Both the position numbers and the translations under genes were made by a program. From Sternotherus odoratus (taxonomy: Eukaryota > Chordata > Testudines > Kinosternidae), in the NCBI GenBank assembly GCA_032164245.1, contig JAVMKO010000001.1:252101644-252165643 (forward strand): 64,000 bases of DNA, written 5' to 3'. Each line of letters opens with the position of its first letter. Position 1 is the first letter of the stretch. Shown piece by piece: positions 44,749-53,590 of the stretch. The notes below the pieces were generated by a model. It did not search any database. It was not told where the DNA came from and was given only the letters and a program-made list of their open reading frames with translations.

Positions 44749-45439
44749 CAGTGCTTCTCAAGTATTTTCTGTCATGCCCCCCCTAGGAAGAAGAAAACAT
44801 TTCGCGCCCCCCCGCGAATAATAATTAATAATAAGTAATTAATATATAAATAATATATAAATAATAATTAATAATAAGTAATAGTATAAAGTATAGTATA
44901 AAGTATAGTATATAGTAATAAATATAGTAAATAGTATAAAGTAATAGTATAAAGTAATAAATAGTATAAAGTTATAAGTAAAAGTATAACATTGTTATAA
45001 GTACACCTCTGCTGGGGCGAGTCACTGCGCTGCCCTGCGACCCCCGCCCCTCCTGTCAGGGCGCAGCGGGCGGCAGCGACGGGCCGGCTCCCGCTCCCAC
45101 CGGCCGCGCCAAGGCCAGCTCCGGCCCGCGGCTCCGCTCCCCTGCCCGGCCCGCCTACCTGGGCCCGCACTTACCGCGCGGCTCCCACGATGGCGGCGGC
45201 ACCGAGCGCGGCCTGAACCCACTGAGCCGCCTTCCCTCGCGCTCCCCGCCCCGCCCAGACACGCCCAGCGCCCCGTGGCACGCCGGGAAACAGAGTCCTG
45301 CCACCCGCAATGAACGGGCCCGGCGGGGAGCGCAGGGACTACCATTCCCGGCGTGCCACGCGCCGCGGCCGCCCAAGCCCCCCTTTACGGAGCCTCGCGC
45401 CCCCCCTGGGGGGGGCGCCCCACTATTTGAGAAGCACTG
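44749..45439. mobile_element. hAT element with CpG-island-like interior
   Basis: Ends CAGTGCTTCTCAAGTATTTT and, inverted, ACTATTTGAGAAGCACTG, flanked by a perfect 8-bp repeat GGCTAGGG (44741-44748 and 45440-45447). 44815-45000 is an AT-rich tandem (agtataaagtat words). 45005-45415 is strongly CpG-rich and holds promoter-type words: cacgatggcggcggc (YY1-like, about 45187), and an inverted pair gtggcacgccgggaa (about 45276) / ttcccggcgtgccac (about 45345) next to gggactaccattccc. No transposase. Confidence 0.85.
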
Positions 45440-45459
45440 GGCTAGGGGTTTATTACAGG

Positions 45460-45555
45460 AGTGGGTGGGTGAGATTCTGTCGCTTGCATCGTGCAGGAGG
45501 TAAGACTAGGTGATCATGATGGTCCCTTCTGACCTTAAAGTCTATGAGTCTGAGG
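45460..45555 (+). mobile_element. CR1/L3-type LINE 3' end
   Basis: Phrase agactaggtgatcatgatgg then tcccttctgaccttaaagtc then tatgagtctg is a common sauropsid CR1-like 3' terminus. Confidence 0.6.
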
Positions 45556-46500
45556 AATTTCCGTGTTTGAAAAACTCTGTGATATTCATCAAATGCCAGA
45601 TGAGAAATGCCTGTTCTCCTCACCACATGGGCTGAAAAGGCAAGAAATGTATTTAATGAAATGTAGTTAAATAATGCTTTGAATTATCTAAAGTTTAAAG
45701 AAACTGTATTAAAAGATTTAAATTTACTCCTGAGTCTTATAGGCTGACAAAGTTATCTATGTTGAGATTGTTCATAAATGGCTTGGGTATATAAAAAGGT
45801 GGATTAAGGGGGCAAAGGCTTATGATAGCAAATAAATAAATCACTTTAACAAAGCTATAAAACATCTTCTTAAAATACCACCTCATCATATCAGAGCTGA
45901 AGTGTGTGATTAAAAACCCTGATACCATTTTGAAAGCTGCAGAAATTTCAGGTGCTTTCCTAGAGAACACAAACAGTGGAAGGCATAAACCTCAAGGAAA
46001 AACAATTCCTATCCATCAGTTTAAGAGGGATAATGGGCTCAAGAATTAGATTAGCTCCAATTTTGTTAGAAAATCTTACACAAACCCAGAATTTAAAACT
46101 GCTCACTCCAGAGGAAAACCACTTACACGCCACCTGTGTGGAATCATTGACCATATAAACCCAAATTATCCAAACCGTAGGGACAAAAACATCCCCAAAC
46201 CATCAATGCCCCAACCAAAATCAATTTGAATATGGAAGTACAGATTATCCACATAAATGCTAACACTGCTAATTTGAGTCCAAACACAAACAGTGCAGGT
46301 GTTAATGCTACCACTTTAGTAATCCCCAATGGGAGGGCGGAGTGTAGCCTCACTAATTATGTTAGGGTTGAGACAGAGAGGGGTAATGAGGAGTTCATAG
46401 AGAGTGCCTGGGTCAATGGGATTGTATGTATTGAATGGAGACATTCTGCCTCAGACATTACCTTGGAATTAGACATGTTCCTTCCCTGGAACTACACCAC
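45556..46500. other. unassigned intergenic DNA
   Basis: AT-rich. A 126-codon open stretch at 46226-46606 has no recognised domain. Confidence 0.4.
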
Positions 46501-47045
46501 CCTACGCACACTGCTCGGGCTGGGGTGGGGGTGGGTGCTCCTGTGGAGCCAAACACCCTGCTGGAAGCTTCATGGTAAGAGGGTCCAGGGCCAGGGGGTT
46601 AGATAAGGGTCAGGGGGTAGTCAGGGGAAAGAGAGCAGGGTGGGTTGGATAGAAGTGGGGGGGGGTCTCTGAAGGGGGCAGTCAGGGAGCGGGCAGGGGG
46701 GTTGGATGGAGCCTAGGAGTCCTGTGGTCTGGCAGGGGTGTGGATAGGGGTCAGGGCAGTCAGGGGACAGGGAGCAAGGGAGGTTGGGTAGAAGGGCTCC
46801 TGGGGGTGCCAGTTAAGGTGTGTGGGGGGGTCTCTAGTGTGGGTGGTCAGGGGACAAGGAATGGGGGGGGGTTGAATGGGTCAGGAATTCTGAGGGGGTA
46901 GTCATGGGACAAGGAGCAGGGAGTTTAGATAGGGGGTGGGGTCTTGAGGGGTGATGGTAAGAGGCAGGGGGGGGTTCTCTGGAGGGGACAGTCAGGGGAC
47001 AAGGAGCAGGGGGAATTGGATGGGTCAGTGATTCTGAGAGGGGCT
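46500..47045. repeat. G-rich degenerate minisatellite
   Basis: Words like agtcaggggacaaggagcag and ggggggttggatggg repeat at about 50-110 bp spacing. Same family as 8040-8370. It directly precedes the gypsy integrase remnant and probably interrupted that element. Confidence 0.6.
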
Positions 47046-47560
47046 ACACTGCTCCTTACTATCCAGAGACCCATGGTTTGATAAAGTTTAATGGAACATT
47101 GAAGGCTATGCTAAAAATGTTGTGGACTGGTGCCAGAATGACTGGGAGGTCTTGTTGCCATATCTGTTGTGTGCATATATAAGTGTACTACAAGAATCTA
47201 CAGGATTTGCTCCCTTTGAGCTTCTTTATGGGAGTCAGGTCAGTGGACCCCTAAATCTGATTCATGATTGAAGTGACAAAAGAGCCTGTGATATCCGTCA
47301 CAATTTAAAGAAAGATTGTAAGACATGATGGATCTGGTTCAGCAGAATCTTGAGAGAAGTCAGGAAGCTCAGAAGGCTTGGTATGCTAGGCATACTGAGG
47401 AAAGAGCATTTGAAATGTGAGATGTGTTTACACTAGATCCGATGAGAGAATAAATTCAAGGTATGGACCTTATGAGGGAGTGGAGAATTAATGAAGCTAC
47501 ATGTAATGTGAAGAGGATATGCAAATAGTGCATATTAATAGGTTTAAGGCTTACCAGAAG
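47046..47560 (+). pseudogene. gypsy integrase remnant (C-terminal half)
   Basis: Reads TPYYPETHGLIKFNGTLKAM, then after a shift of frame DWCQNDWEVLLPYLLCAY and QESTGFAPFELLYGSQVSGPL. These are the conserved integrase blocks following the DDE core (consensus PQTNGLVERFNGTLK and GFSPFELLYG). Next is QQNLERSQEAQKAWYARHTE and, at about 47520-47555, a sequence like the C-terminal VHINRLKAYQ. Integrase would join element cDNA to the chromosome. It is followed, not preceded, by RT. Confidence 0.75.
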
Positions 47561-47639
47561 AGGGAGATAGCTGTAAATATGATTTGCAGAGCAAGAGACT
47601 TAGTCTATGCCTTTGGTTGATATGATTATGGTTATCGCA

Positions 47640-48720
47640 GCTGGAAACCATTGAAGTGGGAGAGGGTTTAACTCCAGCCCAAAAGAATGAGATGTTAGCT
47701 TCATGGAGGCACCACAAGCAGATATTCTGAAACCAGCCAGAACTGACTGACATACTAATGCACTCCATTCAAACCACAGGTCCCTGCCCAGCTCCTAGCA
47801 GGGCATAAAGAGCCAAGGGAGAAATGCAAAAGCAGATTCAAGAGGAGGAAGAAGAAAGCATGTTATCCATGGTAATAGTTACTAGATCTAAAAGCCCATG
47901 GACACCCCCTATTGTTTAGGTATTCAAAAAAAAAAAAAAAAAGACAAAATCATGTGGTTTTGCATGGATTATAGAAGCTGAATGCTAACACACAACCTGA
48001 CTCTTTAACCCCATGCCCAGAATGGAAGATTTGTTAGATATTTTGTGTGTGTTTGTGAAAGTTCGTAAGCACAGAGGATTTAACTTGAGGGATACCAATT
48101 ACCAAGAAAAATCTGTTTTCATAGTGGAGTCTGGCCTGATGAATTCAATGTCTTCATGTTTGGATAGCAAAATTCAGGAGCCACATTCATGAGACTTACA
48201 AGTGAAGTCCTACAGGGTTTGGAATCTTTTGCCAGGGCATACATAGATCTATCCATCTTCAGCAGTTCTTGGCAAGACCACATAAACCGTGTGGGAATTA
48301 CATTGCAAAGGCTTTGAGAGGCTAACTTAACTGTTAAGCTTTCTAAATGCAAAATGGGAGCCACAGAGGTGTCTACTTGGGACACAGGGTGGGCAACCTA
48401 TTGGTTAGACATGAATCCTCAAAAGTAGAAACTATAAAAAGCTGTCTCTAAAACAAAAAAAACAGGTCCAATCCTTTATTGGCCTAGCCAACTACTATAG
48501 GAGATTTGTAAAGAGGTTTAGCAACACTGTTGCTCCAATTGCAGATTTTACCAAGAAGGGAAAGTTAGAAAAGATGATATGGACAAAGGCCTGTGAAAAT
48601 GGCTTCCAGAAGGCTTTATCTTTAATAATCTAAACAACTTGTTCTACCCAGCCCTGATTTTGAGGAACCATTTCTGCTGTATGCAGATGCCAATTCAACA
48701 TTTAGGTTTTCCTCTTTCCT
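47640..48720 (+). pseudogene. gypsy reverse transcriptase/RNase H remnant downstream of integrase
   Basis: 47670-47890 gives the pre-RT linker (LTPAQKNEMLASWRHHKQIF, then SKSPWTPPIV). 47945-48010 gives KIMWFCMDYR.LNANTQPD (consensus RFCVDYRKLN). 48470-48560 gives SFIGLANYYRRFVKRFSNTV.PIADFTKKG, the RT/RNase H junction, followed by WTKACENGFQKAL and a DADAN-like RNase H start near 48685. The catalytic YxDD box is not readable. Frameshifts, stops and an A17 run (47928-47944) show it is dead. Integrase precedes it on the same strand with no LTR between, the Gmr1-like order. Confidence 0.75.
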
Positions 48721-48724
48721 CCAC

Positions 48725-49220
48725 ATACATAATACTCTCTCATCAAGCACTTCCTAAAAGTAGTGTTCTCAAAGTTCCTTAATGGTCCCTTTTGAGACAC
48801 TATCTAGCATACATAACATCCCTCTCCATGCTGCTGCCACCTTTTTAAACAGCTGCTGCTGTTGCCCCAGTCCCCTGCAATGATATAATCATATACACTT
48901 TTAAAAGATTAAGTGTAGTCACTTTAATGAAAAGTGTTATCAATGAGAACCACACTGATTATCACTGCCATGCTTTTTCATGCTTAGGTTTTATTAGTTA
49001 CAAAAACATAAATACCAAGTTTGTTAGTTATTACTTACTGAAGCAAACCTATCTCTAAACTAACAAAGTTGGATGTCTTGGTTATTTTAGTGTTCTAAGT
49101 CTTCCTTATTTTGTTGGAGTGGACAGCTTCCTTGTGGATTCTCTACCTATGGCACATAATAGTGTAGTCTCCTATGGGCTGTAATATTTTGGTCTAATTT
49201 CAGTTGTTGGGATTAGTGTG
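48725..49220. other. unassigned intergenic DNA
   Basis: AT-rich, with no gene or defined repeat seen. Confidence 0.4.
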
Positions 49221-49221
49221 C

Positions 49222-49335
49222 AGATTTTGGGTGGTGCTGGTCTGATAGAGGTGATGGTCCCATCTGGTCTTAAACTGCCAGGAGGCCAGACTAGATGATC
49301 TGGTGGTCTCAGCTTCTGGCCTTAAACGGTTTTGA
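49222..49335 (+). mobile_element. LINE 3' end fragment (CR1-like)
   Basis: Contains gaggtgatggtcccatctgg and ccagactagatgatctggtg, the usual gactagatga-type CR1 3' phrase. Short. Confidence 0.5.
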
Positions 49336-49339
49336 TTCT

Positions 49340-49600
49340 GGGGCACGTCTACACTACAGCACCTACAATGGCATACCTACAGCACTGCAGTAGTGTTGCT
49401 GTAGCGTAGATATTTCTTACATTTACAGGAGTAGATTGAAGTAGGTAATCTGCCTCTATGAGAGGCAATGGACTATTCTGCCACCCACCTAGCTGCATTT
49501 GCAGGGGTTGGTTAGGTTGTCTTAGCTATGCTGCATAGGATGTGAAATTTTGAGTGATGTAGCAAGGTTGAACTAATGTTTAGGTATACACCAGGCCTCT
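49340..49600. mobile_element. MITE, GTCTACACTACA family
   Basis: Left end ggggcacgtctacactacag and right end aatgtttaggtatacaccaggc are loosely inverted. The interior has many gcagtagtg/gctgtagcg words. Target-site duplication not resolved. Confidence 0.45.
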
Positions 49601-49659
49601 ATTCTTTCTCTTCCATGACAGGCGTAGCACTTAGGGCAATGCAGTTATAGCAACACAGT

Positions 49660-50200
49660 GTCAGTGTAGCCATGGAGTTGCTTACCTTGATTTGCTGCCT
49701 TTCCCACAATGCCCTATGTTGACAGTTAAATCAGTGCAAGCATAGGTGTTAATGTCTCCTGGTGCTGGTGGGTGCTTGCATCCCTGCCCAGACTCCATCC
49801 CTGCCCTGCCCCCCCATTCCAATCCCTTCCCTAAAGTTCCCACCCCAACTCTACCCCCTCCCTGCTCCTCTTGGACTTCTTCCCCAAATCCCATTCTGCC
49901 TCCCCATCCTCCCTTAAGTGCTCCACGTTCCCACTCCGCCCCCTCCCTCCCACAGCTTGTTATGCCACAAAACAGCTGTTTCACAGTGGCAATTGCTGGG
50001 AGGGGAAAATGGGAGGAGGCAGGGCGGGGAGTTGCCCGTGAGTACAGAGCACTCACCAATTTTTCCCTGTGGGTGCTCCAGCCCCAGAGCACCCACGGAG
50101 TCAGCGCCTATGTGTGCACAAGGAGTGTAGTGTGGACATGCAAAAGTGGTTAAATCCAAGTACATTGACGTAATTTTATAGTGTAGTTTTGCCCTTAGAG
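49660..50200. mobile_element. MITE interrupted by another element (49743-50110)
   Basis: The outer parts are MITE-like (acacagtgtcagtgtagccat ... ttatagtgtagttttgccct). The inner unit starts cataggtgttaatgtctcct and ends agcacccacggagtcagcgcctatg, inverted termini of the kind ATAGGCGCTGACTC. The inner unit is C-rich (about 49780-49950). Neither duplication is exact. Confidence 0.5.
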
Positions 50201-50444
50201 ATGTTCAAGTTTCTTCCTCGGCAGAGCAGGACTTTGGCTGTGCTTCAGTGAAATGCACCAAATCAGGGGGAGTCAGTAGGAGGATCAGAGGCTAAATCAG
50301 GACCATCAGATGCTTTTGAATGGTGTGTGAACTCTTTATTTACTTATAATGATGAATGTTTTTGTATTATTTTCTCTGGAGGCCGGAACTCAACAATAAC
50401 TTGACCAAGAAATTTGGACAAAAAATAATTGATTCTCCCTAGGG

Positions 50445-50692
50445 CAGCGGTTCTCAAACTTCTGAGAACCGGGACCCTTTTTTTAGAAGCGGCTTCTCGG
50501 CGCAACCCCTGAGCGTCCACCAAATTGATTACTTCTGCGTTCCGCGGCGGCTTTTCGGCGGACAGGCCGAGCGCTCCCGCCGAACGCAGAAGTAATCCGG
50601 TGGCTTCTTGGCAGCCCCAGGGACTCGCGACCCCTTGGGAGGTGCCTGGCGACCCCCCCGAGGGGTCGCAACCCCCATTTTGAGAACCACTG
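50445..50692. mobile_element. hAT MITE, CAGCGGTTCTCA family, copy 2
   Basis: Ends CAGCGGTTCTCAAACTTCTGAGAA and TTTTGAGAACCACTG, flanked by CCCTAGGG and CGCTAGGG (7 of 8). The interior has ggcggcttttcggcggacag and, around it, an inverted pair acttctgcgttc / gaacgcagaagt. It lies only about 0.4 kb upstream of the LRCH1 start codon. Confidence 0.82.
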
Positions 50693-50696
50693 CGCT

Positions 50697-50800
50697 AGGG
50701 TGACCAGACAGCAAATGTGAAAAAGCGGGAGGGGGGGACATAAGAAAGACCCAAGAATCGGGACTGTCCCTATAAAATGGGGACACGTGGTCCCCCTATC
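50697..50800. mobile_element. MITE, TAGGGTGACCAG family
   Basis: Left end tagggtgaccagacag and diverged right end cacgtggtccccctatc. The interior gggactgtccctataaaat is typical of the family. It abuts the hAT at 50445-50692 on one side and the LRCH1 CpG island on the other. Confidence 0.7.
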
Positions 50801-51086
50801 ACCCCTGTCCTTGGTTCAGAGGGCCCCTCCCAGTGGTAGGTACAACTCCAGGGCACAGGCCGGGGAGGGGCTGAGGCGGGCAGGCCGCGCTGCGGGATCT
50901 CAGGCCCGGCTCTTGCCGGCAGGTGGCGCTGGGCCACCGCGGCGCTGCCTGAGCCGGGCGCCGAGGCGGGGGCGGCCGGCGGGACATGCGCGCTGGGCCC
51001 AGCGTCGCCCGGCAGGCGGAGAAGGAGCGAGCGCTGGTCCCGGCCGCCGCCTCTGCCGCCCCGCGAGCCGCAGCCGGGCCGGGAAG
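50800..51086 (+). promoter_or_regulatory. LRCH1: LRCH1 CpG-island promoter and 5' leader
   Basis: GC-rich, CpG-dense sequence directly before the LRCH1 start codon, without a TATA box, as expected of a broadly expressed gene. It contains a GC box gaggcgggggcggcc (50963-50977), a CTCF-like ggcaggtggcgctgg (about 50918-50932), and a YY1-like aagatggcgac (51084-51094) overlapping the start codon. The transcription start cannot be fixed from sequence. An upstream ATG at 50986 opens a frame that overlaps the LRCH1 start out of frame (to 51255). Confidence 0.65.
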
Positions 51087-51324
51087 ATGGCGACGCCGGG
51101 AGGCGAGTCCCCGGCTTTCCCCGCTGGCCTGGCGGCGGCCGGGGCGCTGCAGTCCCTGGGCGGGGCCGCCGGCTCGCTCGGCTACAACCTGCCGCTCAGC
51201 CGGGCGCTGGAGCGGGCGCTGGAGGAGGCGGCGCGCTCCGGGGGGCTCAGCCTGAGCGCCAGGAAGCTGAAGGAGTTTCCGCGCGGCGCGCCCGGCCACG
51301 ACCTCTCCGACACCGTGCGGGCAG
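51087..51324 (+). CDS. LRCH1: LRCH1 first coding exon (N-terminal 79 residues)
   Basis: The exon encodes MATPGGES..., then a Gly/Ala-rich stretch, then NLPLSRALERALEEAA, SGGLSLSARKLKEFPR and APGHDLSDTV. This corresponds to the amino terminus of LRCH1 (leucine-rich repeat and calponin homology protein 1), a cytoplasmic protein whose known partners include DOCK8. LRCH3 is a poorer fit (it lacks the MATP start and the SARKLKEFPR wording). The start is set by the conserved MATP and by the YY1-like context. The frame is also open upstream to 50787, but that stretch is not LRCH1-like. The exon ends ...GTG CGG GCA G followed by gtgagc, a consensus donor in phase 1; the next exon should begin by completing an Asp codon and entering the leucine-rich repeats. 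No exon 2 is present in the window. Confidence 0.88.
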
Positions 51325-51367
51325 GTGAGCCGGGGCGGGGCCCCGCGTGTCCCCCGCTCTGCCCGGC

Positions 51368-52010
51368 CACAGGGACCCCTCCCCCACGGGTACCCCCCTC
51401 TCCCCGGGGACAGGGACCCCTCCCCCACGGGTACCCCCCTCTCCCCGGGGACAGGGACCCCTCCCCCACGGGTACCCCCCTCTCCCCGGGGACAGGGACC
51501 CCTCCCCCACGGGTACCCCCCTCTCCCCGGGGACAGGGACCCCTCCCCCACGGGTACCCCCCTCTCCCCGGGGACAGGGACCCCTCCCCCACGGGTACCC
51601 CCCTCTCCCCGGGGACAGGGACCCCTCCCCCACGGGTACCCCCCTCTCCCCGGGGACAGGGACCCCTCCCCCACGGGTACCCCCCTCTCCCCGGGGACAG
51701 GGACCCCTCCCCCACGGGTACCCCCCTCTCCCCGGGGACAGGGACCCCTCCCCCACGGGTACCCCCCTCTCCCCGGGGACAGGGACCCCTCCCCCACGGG
51801 TACCCCCCTCTCCCCGGGGACAGGGACCCCTCCCCCACGGGTACCCCCCTCTCCCCGGGGACAGGGACCCCTCCCCCACGGGTACCCCCCTCTCCCCGGG
51901 GACAGGGACCCCTCCCCCACGGGTACCCCCCTCTCCCCGGGGACAGGGACCCCTCCCCCCCTCCCCCACGGGTACCCCCCTCTCCCCCCACTTGTACCCT
52001 ACTCTGCCCG
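51368..52010. repeat. 41-bp GC-rich minisatellite
   Basis: The word gtacccccctctccccgggg starts at 51390, 51431, 51472 and so on to 51923, an exact 41-bp period with 14 copies that look essentially identical. One offset copy at 51972 (after an 8-bp extra cctccccc-type duplication) and a diverged copy from about 51996 follow. The minus strand of each unit has G4-6 runs (ggggagaggggggtaccc then gtgggggagggg). Because 41 is not a multiple of three and no unit contains a stop in any frame, all six frames stay open, giving spurious 270-420-codon readings. Confidence 0.95.
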
Positions 52011-52430
52011 GGGACAGGGGCCTCTCACCCCCCACATGTACCCCGCTCTGCTTGACGTACACACCCCTCACCCCCCCCCCCCCATGTGCATCTCCCTCCT
52101 CCCCTGGGGATGGGCACCCCTCACCCCCCCTACCACTCCTGGGGACAGGAATCCCTCTTCCCCCATGTGCCATCTGCACTTCCCATACCTACTGAGCCCC
52201 CCCCCCTGCACCCTTCCAAGACGAGCACTATCCTGGTGCAGCCCTGGGGACCACTGCAACCCACTCTCTGCACGTACCCACCCCCACAGGCACCCCCCCC
52301 CAACAACCATGCACCCAGGGGCGGCCTCTCTTCTCCCACTCTACCACCATGCACTCCTCCAGAGGATAGTCCTACATCCACAACCCACACAGAGGCTTAT
52401 ATCCACCCCCTCCATGTAGCCTCTATGTAG
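52011..52430. repeat. C-rich degenerate continuation of the minisatellite region
   Basis: Words such as cccccacatgtaccccgctctg and cacccctcacccccc continue with decreasing similarity to the 41-bp unit. It fades by about 52430. Confidence 0.5.
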
Positions 52431-52636
52431 ATCAGTAATTCATCCCCTAGTATGGGGATATGTCATAGAATCATGTCCCATGAACCCTTCATATCTCTGC
52501 CCCCCAATACAGTTGGGGTTACCTGTACACACCCTTGCATATGCCAAGTGAAGGTGGTGGTGTAGTGATGCTGCATCGGGTGGAGAGTGGGTGACTACCC
52601 ACCCACATAGACACCTGCTGCTGGGGGATGTAAGTA

Positions 52637-53156
52637 CAGGTTGAACCTCTCTAGTTCCACACCCTTGGGACCTGACTGGTGCCGAGCCAGGGAATTTTCC
52701 AAACCATGGGAGGTCAATGTAGGGTGCCAGCGGGTCTCCATAGGTGTGGGAAATAAGGTGCCAGTGGGTCTTCGTTGACACAGGTCTCCACAGGCAGCAC
52801 CCCAGGCTTTGTGCCCAGCATGGCTCTCCATCAGGGAGCTTTGATGCTGGCCTGGGGTCCCAGCAGCCAGCCCCAGGTCCTTCCTCTGTCTTGCACAGCT
52901 TGAATGCAGCAAATCAGCTGTTCGTGGCACTCCAGAAGTGCTGGAAGGGAGGGAGGAGGAGTTGGTAAGCACAGGGCTGACAGCGTGTGTGAGGTGGGGG
53001 GGAGAGGAGGAGCTTTGTGCCGGTGGGTGCTCCGCACCCAGTAACTTCTCCCCGTGGGTGCTTCAGCCCTGGAGCATCCACTGAGTACCTGTGCCAGACC
53101 ATGACATTGCCAGATCAGTCATACCAGGGAGTGCCAGATTAGAGCGGTTCAACCTG
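52637..53156. mobile_element. DNA transposon (TIR CAGGTTGAACC) with TA flanks
   Basis: Left end caggttgaacctctctag and right end tagagcggttcaacctg are inverted, with TA immediately outside both ends. The interior is GC-rich. 53010-53090 carries a nested piece sharing gggtgcttcagccctggagc with the element at 49743-50110. No transposase. TA flanks would suit a Tc1/mariner-type, but a longer duplication may be hidden. Confidence 0.65.
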
Positions 53157-53489
53157 TACCTACACACACTTGGTGTTGTATACATCATCTGCATACACAC
53201 AAGGGCACAAACACCTGTACCCTTATGGAGGCCCACATAACCACCCAGTATTGCATCCACAAATTGGGATCACATACACTCCCCCTCTCCGACAGAGAAC
53301 AGGAGCTATAATCTTTTTCTTGGAGGAGTATGTAGCTGTGTTAGACCCAGAGCAGGTTTCACCTTTAATAGTTCCTTAGTTTTGTCTGATGGCTGCTGCT
53401 GGTGACTGGTTCTCAGAATGATTAGTTTCAGTGCTTCAAGCGACTTGTACCTATGGTGTAGATGAAATATATAAAAGGAAATTTATACA

Positions 53490-53590
53490 TAGGTTAATTA
53501 TGCTGGATCAGACCAGTGGTCCATCCACTCTAGTATTTTGTCATTGACAGCAGAAGATGCAAGAAACCCTGTAGCGGATAACTTGTTTGT
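53490..53590 (+). mobile_element. LINE 3' fragment (CR1/L3-like)
   Basis: ttatgctggatcagaccagt then ggtccatccactctagtatt then tttgtcattgacagcagaag is a diverged relative of 43146-43295. Confidence 0.5.

Noticed and set aside
44868..45513. Arg/Gly-rich readings in CpG-rich DNA
   Set aside because: Base composition of the hAT interior; no protein similarity recognised.
46226..46606. 126-codon plus-strand reading
   Set aside because: No recognisable family; runs into a G-rich minisatellite.
51368..52010. CRISPR-like regular repeat
   Set aside because: Tandem units without spacers in a vertebrate intron: a minisatellite.
50799..52179. Six-frame long open readings (up to 422 codons, both strands)
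   Set aside because: They are produced by the stop-free 41-bp repeat. Only 51087-51324 matches a known protein, and a consensus donor ends it.
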